37,674 nucleotides of DNA, taken from positions 1-37,674 of the forward strand of contig JAGOVB010000005.1 in NCBI GenBank assembly GCA_018060945.1, in the 5' to 3' direction. The DNA is from Minisyncoccota bacterium. Its GTDB lineage: Bacteria; Patescibacteriota; Minisyncoccia; Phycocordibacterales; PALSA-1337. Under the pieces are notes generated by a model that ran no database searches, was not told the DNA's origin, and saw only the letters and a program-made list of their open reading frames with translations. Both the position numbers and the translations under genes were made by a program. Shown one piece after another: positions 18,857-27,004 of this stretch; position 1 is the first letter of the stretch; each line of letters starts with the position of its first letter.

Positions 18857-19531
18857 ATGAGGATTTTGATTATTGAAGACAATATTGACACGCGAGATCT
18901 CATCAAGCTTTCTTTAGAAAGTGAGGGTTTTCTAGTTGAAGCTACCTCGGATGGTGAGCGAGGACTATATCTCGCAAAAGCATCTCCTTTTGATCTTGTT
19001 ATTTTAGATCTATCATTGCCTCGGAGAAATGGTATCAGTATATGCAAAGAACTACGGGCAATTGGGGACCATGTACCTATTTTAGTGATATCAGTGACCA
19101 CAGAGCTCCCCGCAAAAATACTGATGCTTGATTCTGGTGCCGACGACTATGTGACAAAACCTTTTGAATATGGAGAATTGCTCTCACGAGTACGAGCCCT
19201 TTTGCGTAGACCAAAATCGATCGATGAGCCGATTATCATGATTGATGATCTTATATTAAACATCACCTCAAACAGAGTCTCCCGAGGAGAGCGCGTGATA
19301 TACCTGACCAAAAAAGAGCTGAATCTACTGCAATATCTGATGAAACACAAAGGCAAAGTCCTTTCACGTGGTTCGATCCTGGAACATGTGTGGAATGCAA
19401 ATAACGATCCGTATTCAAATACGGTTGAAGCACATATTTTAAACCTAAGAAAAAAGATTGGTCGTGATGGAGAGCGAGAGCTCATCCACAATGTCCCAGG
19501 CCGAGGGTACAAGATCGATGTTCAAAAATAA
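18857..19531 (+). CDS. OmpR/PhoB-family response regulator, no linked histidine kinase
   Basis: 224 aa. Receiver domain residues 1-115: acidic pair IIEDN (7-9), phosphoacceptor D51 in VILDLSLP, Ser79 at the Thr/Ser switch, K101 in DDYVTKPF. The winged-helix DNA-binding domain (about 130-222) shows LTKKELNLLQYLMKHKGKVLSR, EHVWN, TVEAHILNLRKKIG and VPGRGYKI, all typical of Trans_reg_C. No sensor kinase is next to it in the window, so the input is unknown. The 3' end meets the convergent nuclease gene with no gap. Confidence 0.95.
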   Translation: MRILIIEDNIDTRDLIKLSLESEGFLVEATSDGERGLYLAKASPFDLVILDLSLPRRNGISICKELRAIGDHVPILVISVTTELPAKILMLDSGADDYVTKPFEYGELLSRVRALLRRPKSIDEPIIMIDDLILNITSNRVSRGERVIYLTKKELNLLQYLMKHKGKVLSRGSILEHVWNANNDPYSNTVEAHILNLRKKIGRDGERELIHNVPGRGYKIDVQK

Positions 19532-20359
19532 TTATCGATATATGTATAGATCTTGATTGTACTCCCCTACGCCCACGTACTCTGCTTCACCACTCAAAAT
19601 CGCTTCGAATGGACGACACGTCATGCAACCACCTTTTGGGCATTCAAATATTTTACTGTCACGAGCCTTTTTCACCTGTAATGCGACTTCGTATACGCGC
19701 CTGTACGCCTCTTCGAGGTCTGGAAGATCTACCATCTTTGGCGCATCATCGCGATCAACATACCAATAACTTGCTCCACTGACTTTTCTTTTTTGGCAAT
19801 TATGGACAAGGAGATGATATATCGGTAGCTGTAGCGAATCTCCTTTTTCTTCGTTTTTTCCAGTCTTAAAATCGAGAATATGGACACTGTCATCCTCAGG
19901 GACATACTGCATCCAATCTACCTTCCCACAAAGAATAATATTGTCTTTTTCAGAAAGATAGTACCAAGGTAAATCCTCTTTCATGCGCAGTGCCTTTTGA
20001 ATTAGTGGTTCTGGATGTGCTAGGATCCGTTTGATCATGTTTGCACCACGTTCTTTGGCCTCAGACTCTTCGTCTGCAGTCAAAAAACCTCCCTTTTTAC
20101 CACTTACTTTTTTCCACTCTTTTTCATATATATCAAAAAGGGGTTGAGAACTACGCTCCTCAGCTTTTACCTTTGCCAATGGCTCGATCACCGCATGCAC
20201 CGCAATACCGAGTGACATCGCTGGACTAGTGATGTTTACCTTACGACCATTTTTATTTTTATATACATTGTGGAGAAAATACGCACGAGGGCATTTTATA
20301 AAATCCCCCATTGAGGAATGTGACACCCAGACTGCCGTAAATTTATTACTCGACGGCAA
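19532..20359 (-). CDS. RecB/Cas4-like PD-(D/E)XK nuclease with four-cysteine cluster
   Basis: 275 aa from a TTG start at 20359 that overlaps the cyclophilin gene by 14 bp; a GTG at 20326 is an alternative. Later ATG 20311 would cut the conserved SHSS start of the fold. PDDEXK_1 features: H55, D148 in GKVDWMQ, D163-x-K165 in ILDFKTGK, and LQLPIY (QxxxY). C23 with C240, C245 and C248 (C-x4-C-x2-C) recall the iron-sulfur clamp of Cas4 and AddB. There are no CRISPR or helicase genes nearby, so a housekeeping repair or processing role is more likely. Confidence 0.85.
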   Translation of the reverse strand: MPSSNKFTAVWVSHSSMGDFIKCPRAYFLHNVYKNKNGRKVNITSPAMSLGIAVHAVIEPLAKVKAEERSSQPLFDIYEKEWKKVSGKKGGFLTADEESEAKERGANMIKRILAHPEPLIQKALRMKEDLPWYYLSEKDNIILCGKVDWMQYVPEDDSVHILDFKTGKNEEKGDSLQLPIYHLLVHNCQKRKVSGASYWYVDRDDAPKMVDLPDLEEAYRRVYEVALQVKKARDSKIFECPKGGCMTCRPFEAILSGEAEYVGVGEYNQDLYIYR

Positions 20360-20933
20360 CTTTTTGCATGATTATATCTTGTAATGGCTTATCATTTACA
20401 TCAGTAGGAGAATTCGCAATCATATCGACGATTTCGAGTCCTTTTGTAACACGTCCAAAAATAGTGTAGTTATGTGGTAACGGATAATCAGCATGCATAA
20501 TAAAGAACTGGCTACCGTTTGTATTTGGACCAGCATTTGCCATGGCGACTGTACCGCGAACATATCCTGCTTTGTATGATTCAGCTGCTGGATTTAGCTC
20601 GTCAGCAAATGTGTATCCTGGACCTCCACGACCTGTACCTGTAGGATCTCCTCCTTGGATCATAAAGCCCTTTATCACTCGGTGAAAGATCACTCCATCA
20701 TAGAAATTCTTTTTTGCGAGTGTGGTAAAATTTTCAACTGTTTTTGGAGCGTCTGTCGGAAAAAGCTCGATTTCGATAACTCCTTTGTTTGTTTGTATGG
20801 TTACTTTTGGCATGGTATTTGTTTGAATTGGGTTAACGGTAACAGGAACTTGTATATTCTCCTTTTTCTTTGGAGAATACAAAACTCCGATGATGACTAA
20901 TATAATAACTATTGCTGCGAATACATATTTCAT
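20346..20933 (-). CDS. Membrane-anchored cyclophilin-type peptidyl-prolyl isomerase
   Basis: 195 aa. N-terminal helix (about residues 3-20) anchors the enzyme outside the membrane; a linker with QVPVTVNPIQT follows. The cyclophilin domain (about 42-195) has FHRVIKGFMIQGGDPTGTG, the catalytic Arg in FHRV, TVAMANAGPNTNGSQFFI and FGRVTKGLEIVD. It would assist folding of secreted proteins. TATACT (20945-20940) lies 6 nt before the ATG, with the TAA stop of the upstream gene between them. Confidence 0.93.
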   Translation of the reverse strand: MKYVFAAIVIILVIIGVLYSPKKKENIQVPVTVNPIQTNTMPKVTIQTNKGVIEIELFPTDAPKTVENFTTLAKKNFYDGVIFHRVIKGFMIQGGDPTGTGRGGPGYTFADELNPAAESYKAGYVRGTVAMANAGPNTNGSQFFIMHADYPLPHNYTIFGRVTKGLEIVDMIANSPTDVNDKPLQDIIMQKVAVE

Positions 20934-21911
20934 TTATTTAGTATACTGATTTATAAGAGAAAGTACACGGGTTTTTGCATCTTGCATACTGCCCAAAAAC
21001 AAAGCCCCAGCAGCGGCTCTATGCCCACCTCCACCTAGTTCTTTAGCAATCTTTGAAACATCATATATGTCCGGGTTGTTTGTCCTAAAACTACATTTTA
21101 CTTTACCTACTTCATCTTCAACAAGACAAACTGCTGCATCAAAACCCCCGACACTTCTCAATATACCGGAAATGAGCGAAGCAGAAGCGGCCTCTATGGC
21201 AATATTTTCTTTTTGAATATCTTCGAGAGAGATAGCGCAGACTGCAAATGTTTTTACTGTCTCCACTTTTCGATATGCCAAACTTTCAAAACGGAGTGTG
21301 TCGAAAGATTTTGTGTAGATTTTTTGCAGGTCTGTAGTAAATTCTGGAGCTAACTTTCGCAGCTCAACTGCAGCCAGCAAGGCCTCTTCAGTCACATTTG
21401 CATGCGTAAAGTTCCCCGTATCAGTGTATATGCCCAGCAAAAGGTTGCGGGCTATCGCATTGGTAAAAGGAATCCCCCATTTTTTAAATAATCTAAATAG
21501 GATAAGCGCCGTAGCTGGTACAGTCGGGTCGATGAGGTCGAGCTTGGCAAAACCATCATTTGTCACATGGTGATCGATGATGATCGTCGTAAGATGTCCA
21601 GTAAATTCGAACGGAGCAAGATTTGTAATTCTGTTTTTTGAACCTGCATCCAAAATCAAGAACAGATCAAATTCTTTTTGGTCTATTTCCAAAAAGTTCT
21701 TTGGCACTATTTTATCTGCCCCTGGCATATGGGCCATGTTTGGGTCGATATCACTATCTCCTTTTATAACAGTTACCTTTTTACCGAGACCTGTGAGTGC
21801 ATGATACATGGCAAGAGCGCTTCCCTGACTGTCTGGATCAGGACTTGGGTGTAAATGGAGTAAAATTGACTGTGCTTTTTGTATTTCTTCGAAAATTTGA
21901 TCTTCTATCAT
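20934..21911 (-). CDS. DHH/DHHA1 phosphoesterase, NrnA-like
   Basis: 325 aa from ATG 21911, or 327 from GTG 21917. A TATCAT hexamer ending 6 nt before the ATG favours the ATG. DHH motifs: HPSPDPDSQGS, LILDAGS, IIDHHVTN (the DHH triad) and GIYTDTGNF; DHHA1 ends with GGGGHRAAAG. Family members degrade nanoRNA and may dephosphorylate pAp. Fits an RNA-turnover role with the nearby DEAD-box helicase and RNase J. Confidence 0.92.
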   Translation of the reverse strand: MIEDQIFEEIQKAQSILLHLHPSPDPDSQGSALAMYHALTGLGKKVTVIKGDSDIDPNMAHMPGADKIVPKNFLEIDQKEFDLFLILDAGSKNRITNLAPFEFTGHLTTIIIDHHVTNDGFAKLDLIDPTVPATALILFRLFKKWGIPFTNAIARNLLLGIYTDTGNFTHANVTEEALLAAVELRKLAPEFTTDLQKIYTKSFDTLRFESLAYRKVETVKTFAVCAISLEDIQKENIAIEAASASLISGILRSVGGFDAAVCLVEDEVGKVKCSFRTNNPDIYDVSKIAKELGGGGHRAAAGALFLGSMQDAKTRVLSLINQYTK

Positions 21912-21928
21912 GAGCACATGATACCAGA

Positions 21929-23083
21929 CTATTCGATAAATGTAAGTGCACGCCCAGTCTTTCCAGCTCGTCCTGTTCGGCCGATTCGGTGTACGTAATC
22001 TTCGTAGGTTGCAGGGAGCTCATAGTTGATCACATGGCTTACACCAGCAATATCGAGTCCTCGTGCAGCAACATCAGTTGCCACTAGGATCTTTGCGTGG
22101 CTTTCTTTAAAGAGTTTCAATGCTTTTTGTCGCTGTCCGTGATTTTTGTTTCCATGGATGGACTCTGCTGAAAATCCTTTCCCTTTCAAAAGGGTAGTGA
22201 GTTTTTCTACTCCATGTTTTGTCCGTCCGAAGATAAGTACTTTATCGAAACCAGTTTGCTTCAAAAGATCGATGAGGGTGTCGATTTTTGTTTTTGCTCC
22301 AGTCACTCGTACAACATCCTGATCAACACTCTTTGAGGTGTCTCCTGTTTTTACTGAAATTGAAGTTGGGTTTTTGAGGAATTCACCAATGAGGTTTTTG
22401 ATCTCCGTAGACATAGTCGCGGAGAAGAAAAGTGTCTGGTGTACAGCGGGAAGTTTTGAAACCATAAAACGAATATCAGCGATAAATCCCATATCAAGCA
22501 TACGATCTGCCTCGTCGAGGACGACTGCTGAGTATCGATCTAAATGAATATATTTTTGCTCCATCAAATCCTTGAGTCGTCCTGGGGTACCGATGAGTAC
22601 ATGGTGCAATCGTCGTAGTTCAGAGATCTGTCGATATATAGGAGCTCCTCCAACACAACATACAGAAAAGAGTGAAAGCTTTGGAACAAATGCTCGAAAC
22701 TCTTGGTCGATCTGGATTGCGAGCTCTCGTGTAGGCACGACAATAAGCACCTTCTGATTTGGATTCTTTAGAATCTTATCGATAAGAGGGATGAGAAAAG
22801 CGGCTGTCTTTCCAGTACCAGTATTTGCAATACCCACCACATCTTCTCCTTTTAATATATGAGGAATAGACCGATCCTGGATAGGGGTCGGATTAATGTA
22901 TCCTTTTGTAATGATATTTGCCTTGAGTCGCTCATCGATTTGGAAATCGGTAAACTTATGCTCCGGGGTAAATACTGCTACTTCTTCGGTGATAACTGCT
23001 TTGTTTATGAATCGTGAGACGTCTATACGGTGGCCAAATGACCGGCGTTGTGGAGGTCGACGAGAATATGTTTTTTTATACAT
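21929..23083 (-). CDS. DEAD-box ATP-dependent RNA helicase
   Basis: 384 aa, core only. A basic N-terminal tail (KKTYSRRPPQRRSFG) precedes the RecA-like domains. Motifs: NPTPIQDRSIP (Q), ANTGTGKT (I), PTRELAIQ (Ia), GTPGRL (Ib), DEAD (II), SAT (III), ATDVAARGLDI (V), HRIGRTGRAG (VI). The protein ends soon after motif VI, without the long C-terminal extension of RhlE or CsdA. A TATTAT hexamer lies 6 nt before the ATG. 17 bp separate it from the DHH gene. Confidence 0.95.
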   Translation of the reverse strand: MYKKTYSRRPPQRRSFGHRIDVSRFINKAVITEEVAVFTPEHKFTDFQIDERLKANIITKGYINPTPIQDRSIPHILKGEDVVGIANTGTGKTAAFLIPLIDKILKNPNQKVLIVVPTRELAIQIDQEFRAFVPKLSLFSVCCVGGAPIYRQISELRRLHHVLIGTPGRLKDLMEQKYIHLDRYSAVVLDEADRMLDMGFIADIRFMVSKLPAVHQTLFFSATMSTEIKNLIGEFLKNPTSISVKTGDTSKSVDQDVVRVTGAKTKIDTLIDLLKQTGFDKVLIFGRTKHGVEKLTTLLKGKGFSAESIHGNKNHGQRQKALKLFKESHAKILVATDVAARGLDIAGVSHVINYELPATYEDYVHRIGRTGRAGKTGRALTFIE

Positions 23084-23104
23084 CGGTTGATAATACAGTA
23101 TAAA

Positions 23105-24010
23105 TCAATATAAGTCAAATTCTTTTGAGGTCGGCCCGTCGTCTGGCAAAGTAACAACGACCACATGCTTCCCTTTTTTATCCATATACTTTTTGCCCGC
23201 AGGATATGGAACAAAAGTTGTAATGATAGTTTCTCCAGGATTTATAACTTTGGCGTACGTGGTTGTAGCCAGAGGACGCTCATCATATTGAATAGTAAAC
23301 ACAGTCGGACCAACAGTCGGGAGATCACTTGTGTTTGTCAGTGAAATCAATACTTTTGTCTTTACATCATTGACCTTTGGTGGCAATGGAGTCACCCTAA
23401 TCCCAGTCACGCGTACTTTAGGGACTGAGGTCACGGGAGTAGAACTCGCTGTAAAACGTGCCTCTGTCTTTTGTTCATCCAACTTCCAGTTTTCTTGAAT
23501 TTTCGAATAGTAAAAATCTTTTGGGCTTGTACTACCGAATTCATTTGTAATAATACCGGAAACAATCATATCGACACCGCTATGAATCGCTCGAATATAC
23601 ACTACGTCTTTGAAATCTTTTTCAAATTGAGTGCGCACTGAAGTGATATCGTCAGGAACTACTGGTTCAGAAATTTCTTTTGTTTCCTGCGGCGCTGGTT
23701 CGGTGAAATCAGGGAACGTGATAGGTACTGGTTTCTGTTCCGGGATCAATGGAACTTTTTTACCCATGAGTGTAAGTGTGATGTACGTTCCTCCTAGGAT
23801 CAATACAATTCCGAATAGAATAAATAAAAATTTCTTAAAAGCTTTTCCACGAGCTGTCCTCTTTTTTTCTCGCTGTTCAATATAGAGAAGTGCAGCATCG
23901 ATATCTGCATCAGTCCATTCACCTGTCATCAAATCACTCCGTATCTTTTCGATATGAGCACCGATCCTTCTTTGCACGACGATAAAATCAATGAGTGACT
24001 TGTCCGGCAT
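23105..24010 (-). CDS. Single-pass membrane protein with extracytoplasmic beta domain
   Basis: 301 aa. Cytoplasmic residues 1-60 hold a helical segment (MTGEWTDADIDAALLYIEQ) resembling the short SHOCT-like helices common in CPR proteins, then a transmembrane helix (61-82) and a Pro-rich linker. The extracytoplasmic part (120-301) ends in a CARDB-like fold (VLISLTNTSDLPTVG, NPGETIITTFVPY). Its role is unknown. It begins 2 bp after the upstream acidic protein stop and is probably co-transcribed with it. Confidence 0.7.
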   Translation of the reverse strand: MPDKSLIDFIVVQRRIGAHIEKIRSDLMTGEWTDADIDAALLYIEQREKKRTARGKAFKKFLFILFGIVLILGGTYITLTLMGKKVPLIPEQKPVPITFPDFTEPAPQETKEISEPVVPDDITSVRTQFEKDFKDVVYIRAIHSGVDMIVSGIITNEFGSTSPKDFYYSKIQENWKLDEQKTEARFTASSTPVTSVPKVRVTGIRVTPLPPKVNDVKTKVLISLTNTSDLPTVGPTVFTIQYDERPLATTTYAKVINPGETIITTFVPYPAGKKYMDKKGKHVVVVTLPDDGPTSKEFDLY

Positions 24011-24012
24011 AA

Positions 24013-25212
24013 TTAGAGCTCATCTTCAGCGTCGTTTGCAAGATCAACTGCCTCCTCAGCGTAATCTATTGCATCATCATATTCTTCGTCATCATACGCG
24101 TCGTTTGCCTTGTTGAGTTTATTTCTCGCATCGTCTAGTAGGTCCTCGGCATCGTCGGTATTGTCTCCATCGTCTTCTGCCTCATCGATAGCGTCTTGCA
24201 CATCATCAATTGCATTTTCAGCATCATCGATAGCATCTTTTGCATCACTCTTATCTGAACCATTATCATCGTCACCGATAGCATCGATTGCATCATCGGC
24301 CAAATCTTCTGCATCTTCTGCAAGATCTATTGCTTTTTCGTATTCTTCGTCATCATATGCATCGTTTGCTTCATCAAGCTTATCTTCTGACTCATCTAAA
24401 AGATCCTCGGCTTTATCAGTATCTTCGTCATCGATCCGTGCCTGCTTTATCTTTGCATCTGCTGAGTTGATCACGTCTTCTGCATCCTCTATCGCCTGAT
24501 CAGCTTCATCATCCTCAGATTCCCCACCTGCTTCATCAAATGCGTCTTCTGCATTGTCATATGCATTGTCTGCAGACTCACGCGCCTCTGTGTAGTCGCC
24601 CTTAAAGAAATGTAGAACTGAATCAAAGAGATCGTCCTTTGCATCCTCAATGTCTTTTTCAGCACCACCGATAGCATCCCCATCATCCTGTGCGTCATCG
24701 ATCTGATCCTCAGCGTCTTTTATCATCTCAATTGCGCGTTTGATCATCTCTTTTGCTTCGCCTTCTGAACCTACGCTCGCGGTACTTCGAGGTGCTTCTG
24801 TAGTAGCTCTACCTTTTAATGCCTCGAGCTGCGCCATATGAGCTGCAAGCTGCTGCTTTAGTGCGTCTACATTTGTAGTTGCTGCTGGTACCGGAGTACC
24901 TCCTTCTTCAATCTTTCTCCGAGAAAGAGCACCAAAATATCCTGTCGACGGTGACAGTCCATTTGATTTTTGCCATCGAGCGACAGCCTCCTTTGTTTTT
25001 TCTTTAAAGATAGAGGTTTCATTTCCAGGTGATCCTATACCTGACTCTGAGACAATAAATCCATTTTTATTTAAATACTTTTGCAGACAACGCACGTCCT
25101 CGCCCTCGGCTCCGAGGTCGAGATCACGAGTAAAATTACACCCTGAAGCCGCACTCACAGCAAAAGGCAAAGAAAGAAGCGCTGCGAGGGCTATTATTTT
25201 AAATGATTTCAT
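24013..25212 (-). CDS. Secreted peptidoglycan-binding-like protein with long acidic repeat tail
   Basis: 399 aa. Signal peptide 1-21. Residues about 30-102 resemble PG_binding_1 (LDLGAEGEDVRCLQKYLNKNG, FKEKTKEAVARWQKSNGL). From about 150 to the end the sequence is Asp/Glu/Ala-rich and helical, with a repeated unit containing EDLLD, ANDAYDDEEY and AIDLAEDA; the unit near residue 275 recurs near residue 350. The pI must be very low. I infer a wall-bound rod or a metal-binding tail. The -10 TATAAT of this gene overlaps the stop codon of the upstream oxidase. Confidence 0.78.
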   Translation of the reverse strand: MKSFKIIALAALLSLPFAVSAASGCNFTRDLDLGAEGEDVRCLQKYLNKNGFIVSESGIGSPGNETSIFKEKTKEAVARWQKSNGLSPSTGYFGALSRRKIEEGGTPVPAATTNVDALKQQLAAHMAQLEALKGRATTEAPRSTASVGSEGEAKEMIKRAIEMIKDAEDQIDDAQDDGDAIGGAEKDIEDAKDDLFDSVLHFFKGDYTEARESADNAYDNAEDAFDEAGGESEDDEADQAIEDAEDVINSADAKIKQARIDDEDTDKAEDLLDESEDKLDEANDAYDDEEYEKAIDLAEDAEDLADDAIDAIGDDDNGSDKSDAKDAIDDAENAIDDVQDAIDEAEDDGDNTDDAEDLLDDARNKLNKANDAYDDEEYDDAIDYAEEAVDLANDAEDEL

Positions 25213-25218
25213 CCCTCT

Positions 25219-25224
25219 ATTATA
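25219..25224 (-). promoter_or_regulatory. -10 hexamer overlapping a stop codon (acidic protein gene)
   Basis: Minus-strand TATAAT with the flavin oxidase TAA stop at its third to fifth bases. It lies 6 nt from the ATG at 25212, predicting a leaderless transcript. The -35 is weak. Confidence 0.55.
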
Positions 25225-26665
25225 CTATATATTTTTTAATGTGTTCTTCGGTTCCCCCTACCTTTTTATGTGGATTAAATACCGATTGTGAATCGAAAAT
25301 GCGCTTTATCTCTTCAAAAACACCGTATAGTACAGGACCGTAAAACTCCTTTAGAAAAGGTGTGCGGATGATACCGTCGCTATGATCTGAACTCATATTG
25401 CCTCCGAGGTTTTTAATGAGAGCGATCACATCGTGGGTAAAAGCGATGATTTTGTCTGCTACTTTTGGATCAGTGAAATCAAAGACTGGGATGATGCGCA
25501 GTGCCCCATCTGCTATATGCCCATGATATGCATATTCAATATGGTGCTTTTCGATACAGTGTACGAGACCTTCTACAAATGCATCAAAACGGTCTATCGG
25601 AACGATCGCATCCTCGACACACGGCACTGCTCGCTTTCCTTTTTCATTATGATCGCGAACAAGAGAGTACGATGAACGGCGGATTTTCCATGCAGCATCC
25701 ACCACAACTGGATCAGTGACTTTCTCTATACCGATATCTACCTCTGTATCAAACTGAGCTAAGATGATACCCGTAGTTTCTTTTGAGAAATATTTTTCGA
25801 TATGCACCGCCGTGTCTTTCATATGTAGTCGAGCGCGCTCAAATGTATGCACATCAAACGTCTCAACACTTTCTGGATTACGCTCGAGTACATTTTTCAA
25901 AATATGTGGCAATTCTTTTATGGAATTGATCGGAATTAAATACAAAACAGTATTTTTTGGAATAGGCACCAGTTTCAAAACAGCTTTGGTGATGATACCA
26001 AGCGTGCCCTGTGTGCCGACAAAAAGTGGAGTCAAATCTATTTTGTCACCGTTCATAATCCGATCAAGACGATAGCCCGATGCAACTTTTTTTACATTAC
26101 CTTGTGCATGGCGGAGGCGTTCTGCATATGTGGTGTGTAATTCAAAAAGCTTTTTTTCTTTTTCTGTCTCGACTTTTTTTGGTTTTGTTTGGATCACTTC
26201 CCCGTCTGACAAAACAACCTCGAGAGAAAGAACATTGTCGATCGTGGCGCCAAATCGCATGCTTTTTTCTCCTGATGCGTTGTTTCCGATCATTCCTCCA
26301 ATTCCTGCAATGAGATGCGATGATGGATACGGAGCAAACATCAGACCGTGCTTTTTTGCAGCTTCTTCTATATCTCGAAAATAGGCGCCGGTCTCAACTG
26401 TAGCAGTTTTTTTGACTGGATCTATCTCCACCTTATTCATATACTTTGTCATATTCAAAATATATCCTTCGGTGAGTGATCCGCCGGTCATACAGGTGCC
26501 TCCGGCACGGACAGATACAGATGAATGTTCTGAATTCACCTTTTTTACAATTTCGACAACTTCAGCTACGTTTTTAGGAAAAAAGATCCCCTTTGGAGTA
26601 ACTTTAAAAATACTAGCGTCAGTCGAATGCTCCAAAATTACTTTTTCATCTTGAGTGTATTCCAT
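25220..26665 (-). CDS. FAD-linked oxidase, GlcD / D-lactate dehydrogenase type
   Basis: 481 aa. FAD_binding_4 domain (about 25-200): STDASIFKVTPKGIFFPKN, SVRAGGTCMTGGS for flavin phosphate contact, and GIGGMIGNNASGEKSMRFGAT. FAD-oxidase_C: HGHIADGALRI near residue 390 and the end DSQSVFNPHKKVG. The family oxidises 2-hydroxy acids and passes electrons to quinones or partners. No respiratory genes lie in the window, so the acceptor is unclear. One base separates it from the upstream ybjQ-like stop, which indicates an operon. Confidence 0.9.
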   Translation of the reverse strand: MEYTQDEKVILEHSTDASIFKVTPKGIFFPKNVAEVVEIVKKVNSEHSSVSVRAGGTCMTGGSLTEGYILNMTKYMNKVEIDPVKKTATVETGAYFRDIEEAAKKHGLMFAPYPSSHLIAGIGGMIGNNASGEKSMRFGATIDNVLSLEVVLSDGEVIQTKPKKVETEKEKKLFELHTTYAERLRHAQGNVKKVASGYRLDRIMNGDKIDLTPLFVGTQGTLGIITKAVLKLVPIPKNTVLYLIPINSIKELPHILKNVLERNPESVETFDVHTFERARLHMKDTAVHIEKYFSKETTGIILAQFDTEVDIGIEKVTDPVVVDAAWKIRRSSYSLVRDHNEKGKRAVPCVEDAIVPIDRFDAFVEGLVHCIEKHHIEYAYHGHIADGALRIIPVFDFTDPKVADKIIAFTHDVIALIKNLGGNMSSDHSDGIIRTPFLKEFYGPVLYGVFEEIKRIFDSQSVFNPHKKVGGTEEHIKKYIV

Positions 26666-26666
26666 A

Positions 26667-26987
26667 TTACTCCAATGTGACTGCTGTTCCTGATACGTTT
26701 ACCATGAGCATTCCTCCACGTGCACCGACTGTCTCGTAATCAAAATCGATGCCGACAATAGCATGTGCACCGAGTTTCTCTGCTTGCTTCTTCATTTCCT
26801 CGAGAGAAATATTTTTAGCTTTGATCAATTCTTCTTCATATGCCATCGATCGCCCCCCGATAATATCGGTAATACCCGCAAAGAAATCTCGCACAATATT
26901 TGCACCCAAAATAGTGTCACCGTGCACGAGGCCTAAATAATTAGTAATCTTCTTCCCCTCAACAGATGGTGTGGTTGTAATTATCAT
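26667..26987 (-). CDS. YbjQ / UPF0145-family protein
   Basis: 106 aa, full length for the family (about 105). Motifs: [42 protein letters not shown] and [16 protein letters not shown], which match YbjQ/heavy-metal-binding-like small proteins that form pentamers in known structures. The function is not established. It is divergent from the DUF4105 gene with only 14 bp between start codons. Confidence 0.92.
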   Translation of the reverse strand: MIITTTPSVEGKKITNYLGLVHGDTILGANIVRDFFAGITDIIGGRSMAYEEELIKAKNISLEEMKKQAEKLGAHAIVGIDFDYETVGARGGMLMVNVSGTAVTLE

Positions 26988-27004
26988 ACTATAATTATAC
27001 TATG
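26985..27004. promoter_or_regulatory. Divergent, face-to-face overlapping -10 elements
   Basis: CATACTATAATTATACTATG is symmetric in 18 of 20 bases. Its ends are the two ATG codons (26987 minus, 27002 plus). Its centre TATAATTATA carries a TATAAT on each strand (26990-26995 plus; 26999-26994 minus), each 6 nt from its ATG. Both transcripts would be leaderless and compete for the same DNA. Confidence 0.6.

Noticed and set aside
24110-24499. Long Ser-rich ORF opposite the acidic repeat protein
   Set aside because: It is the antisense image of GAT/GAA/GCA-rich codons; it has no start signals and the acidic protein has a signal peptide and domain.
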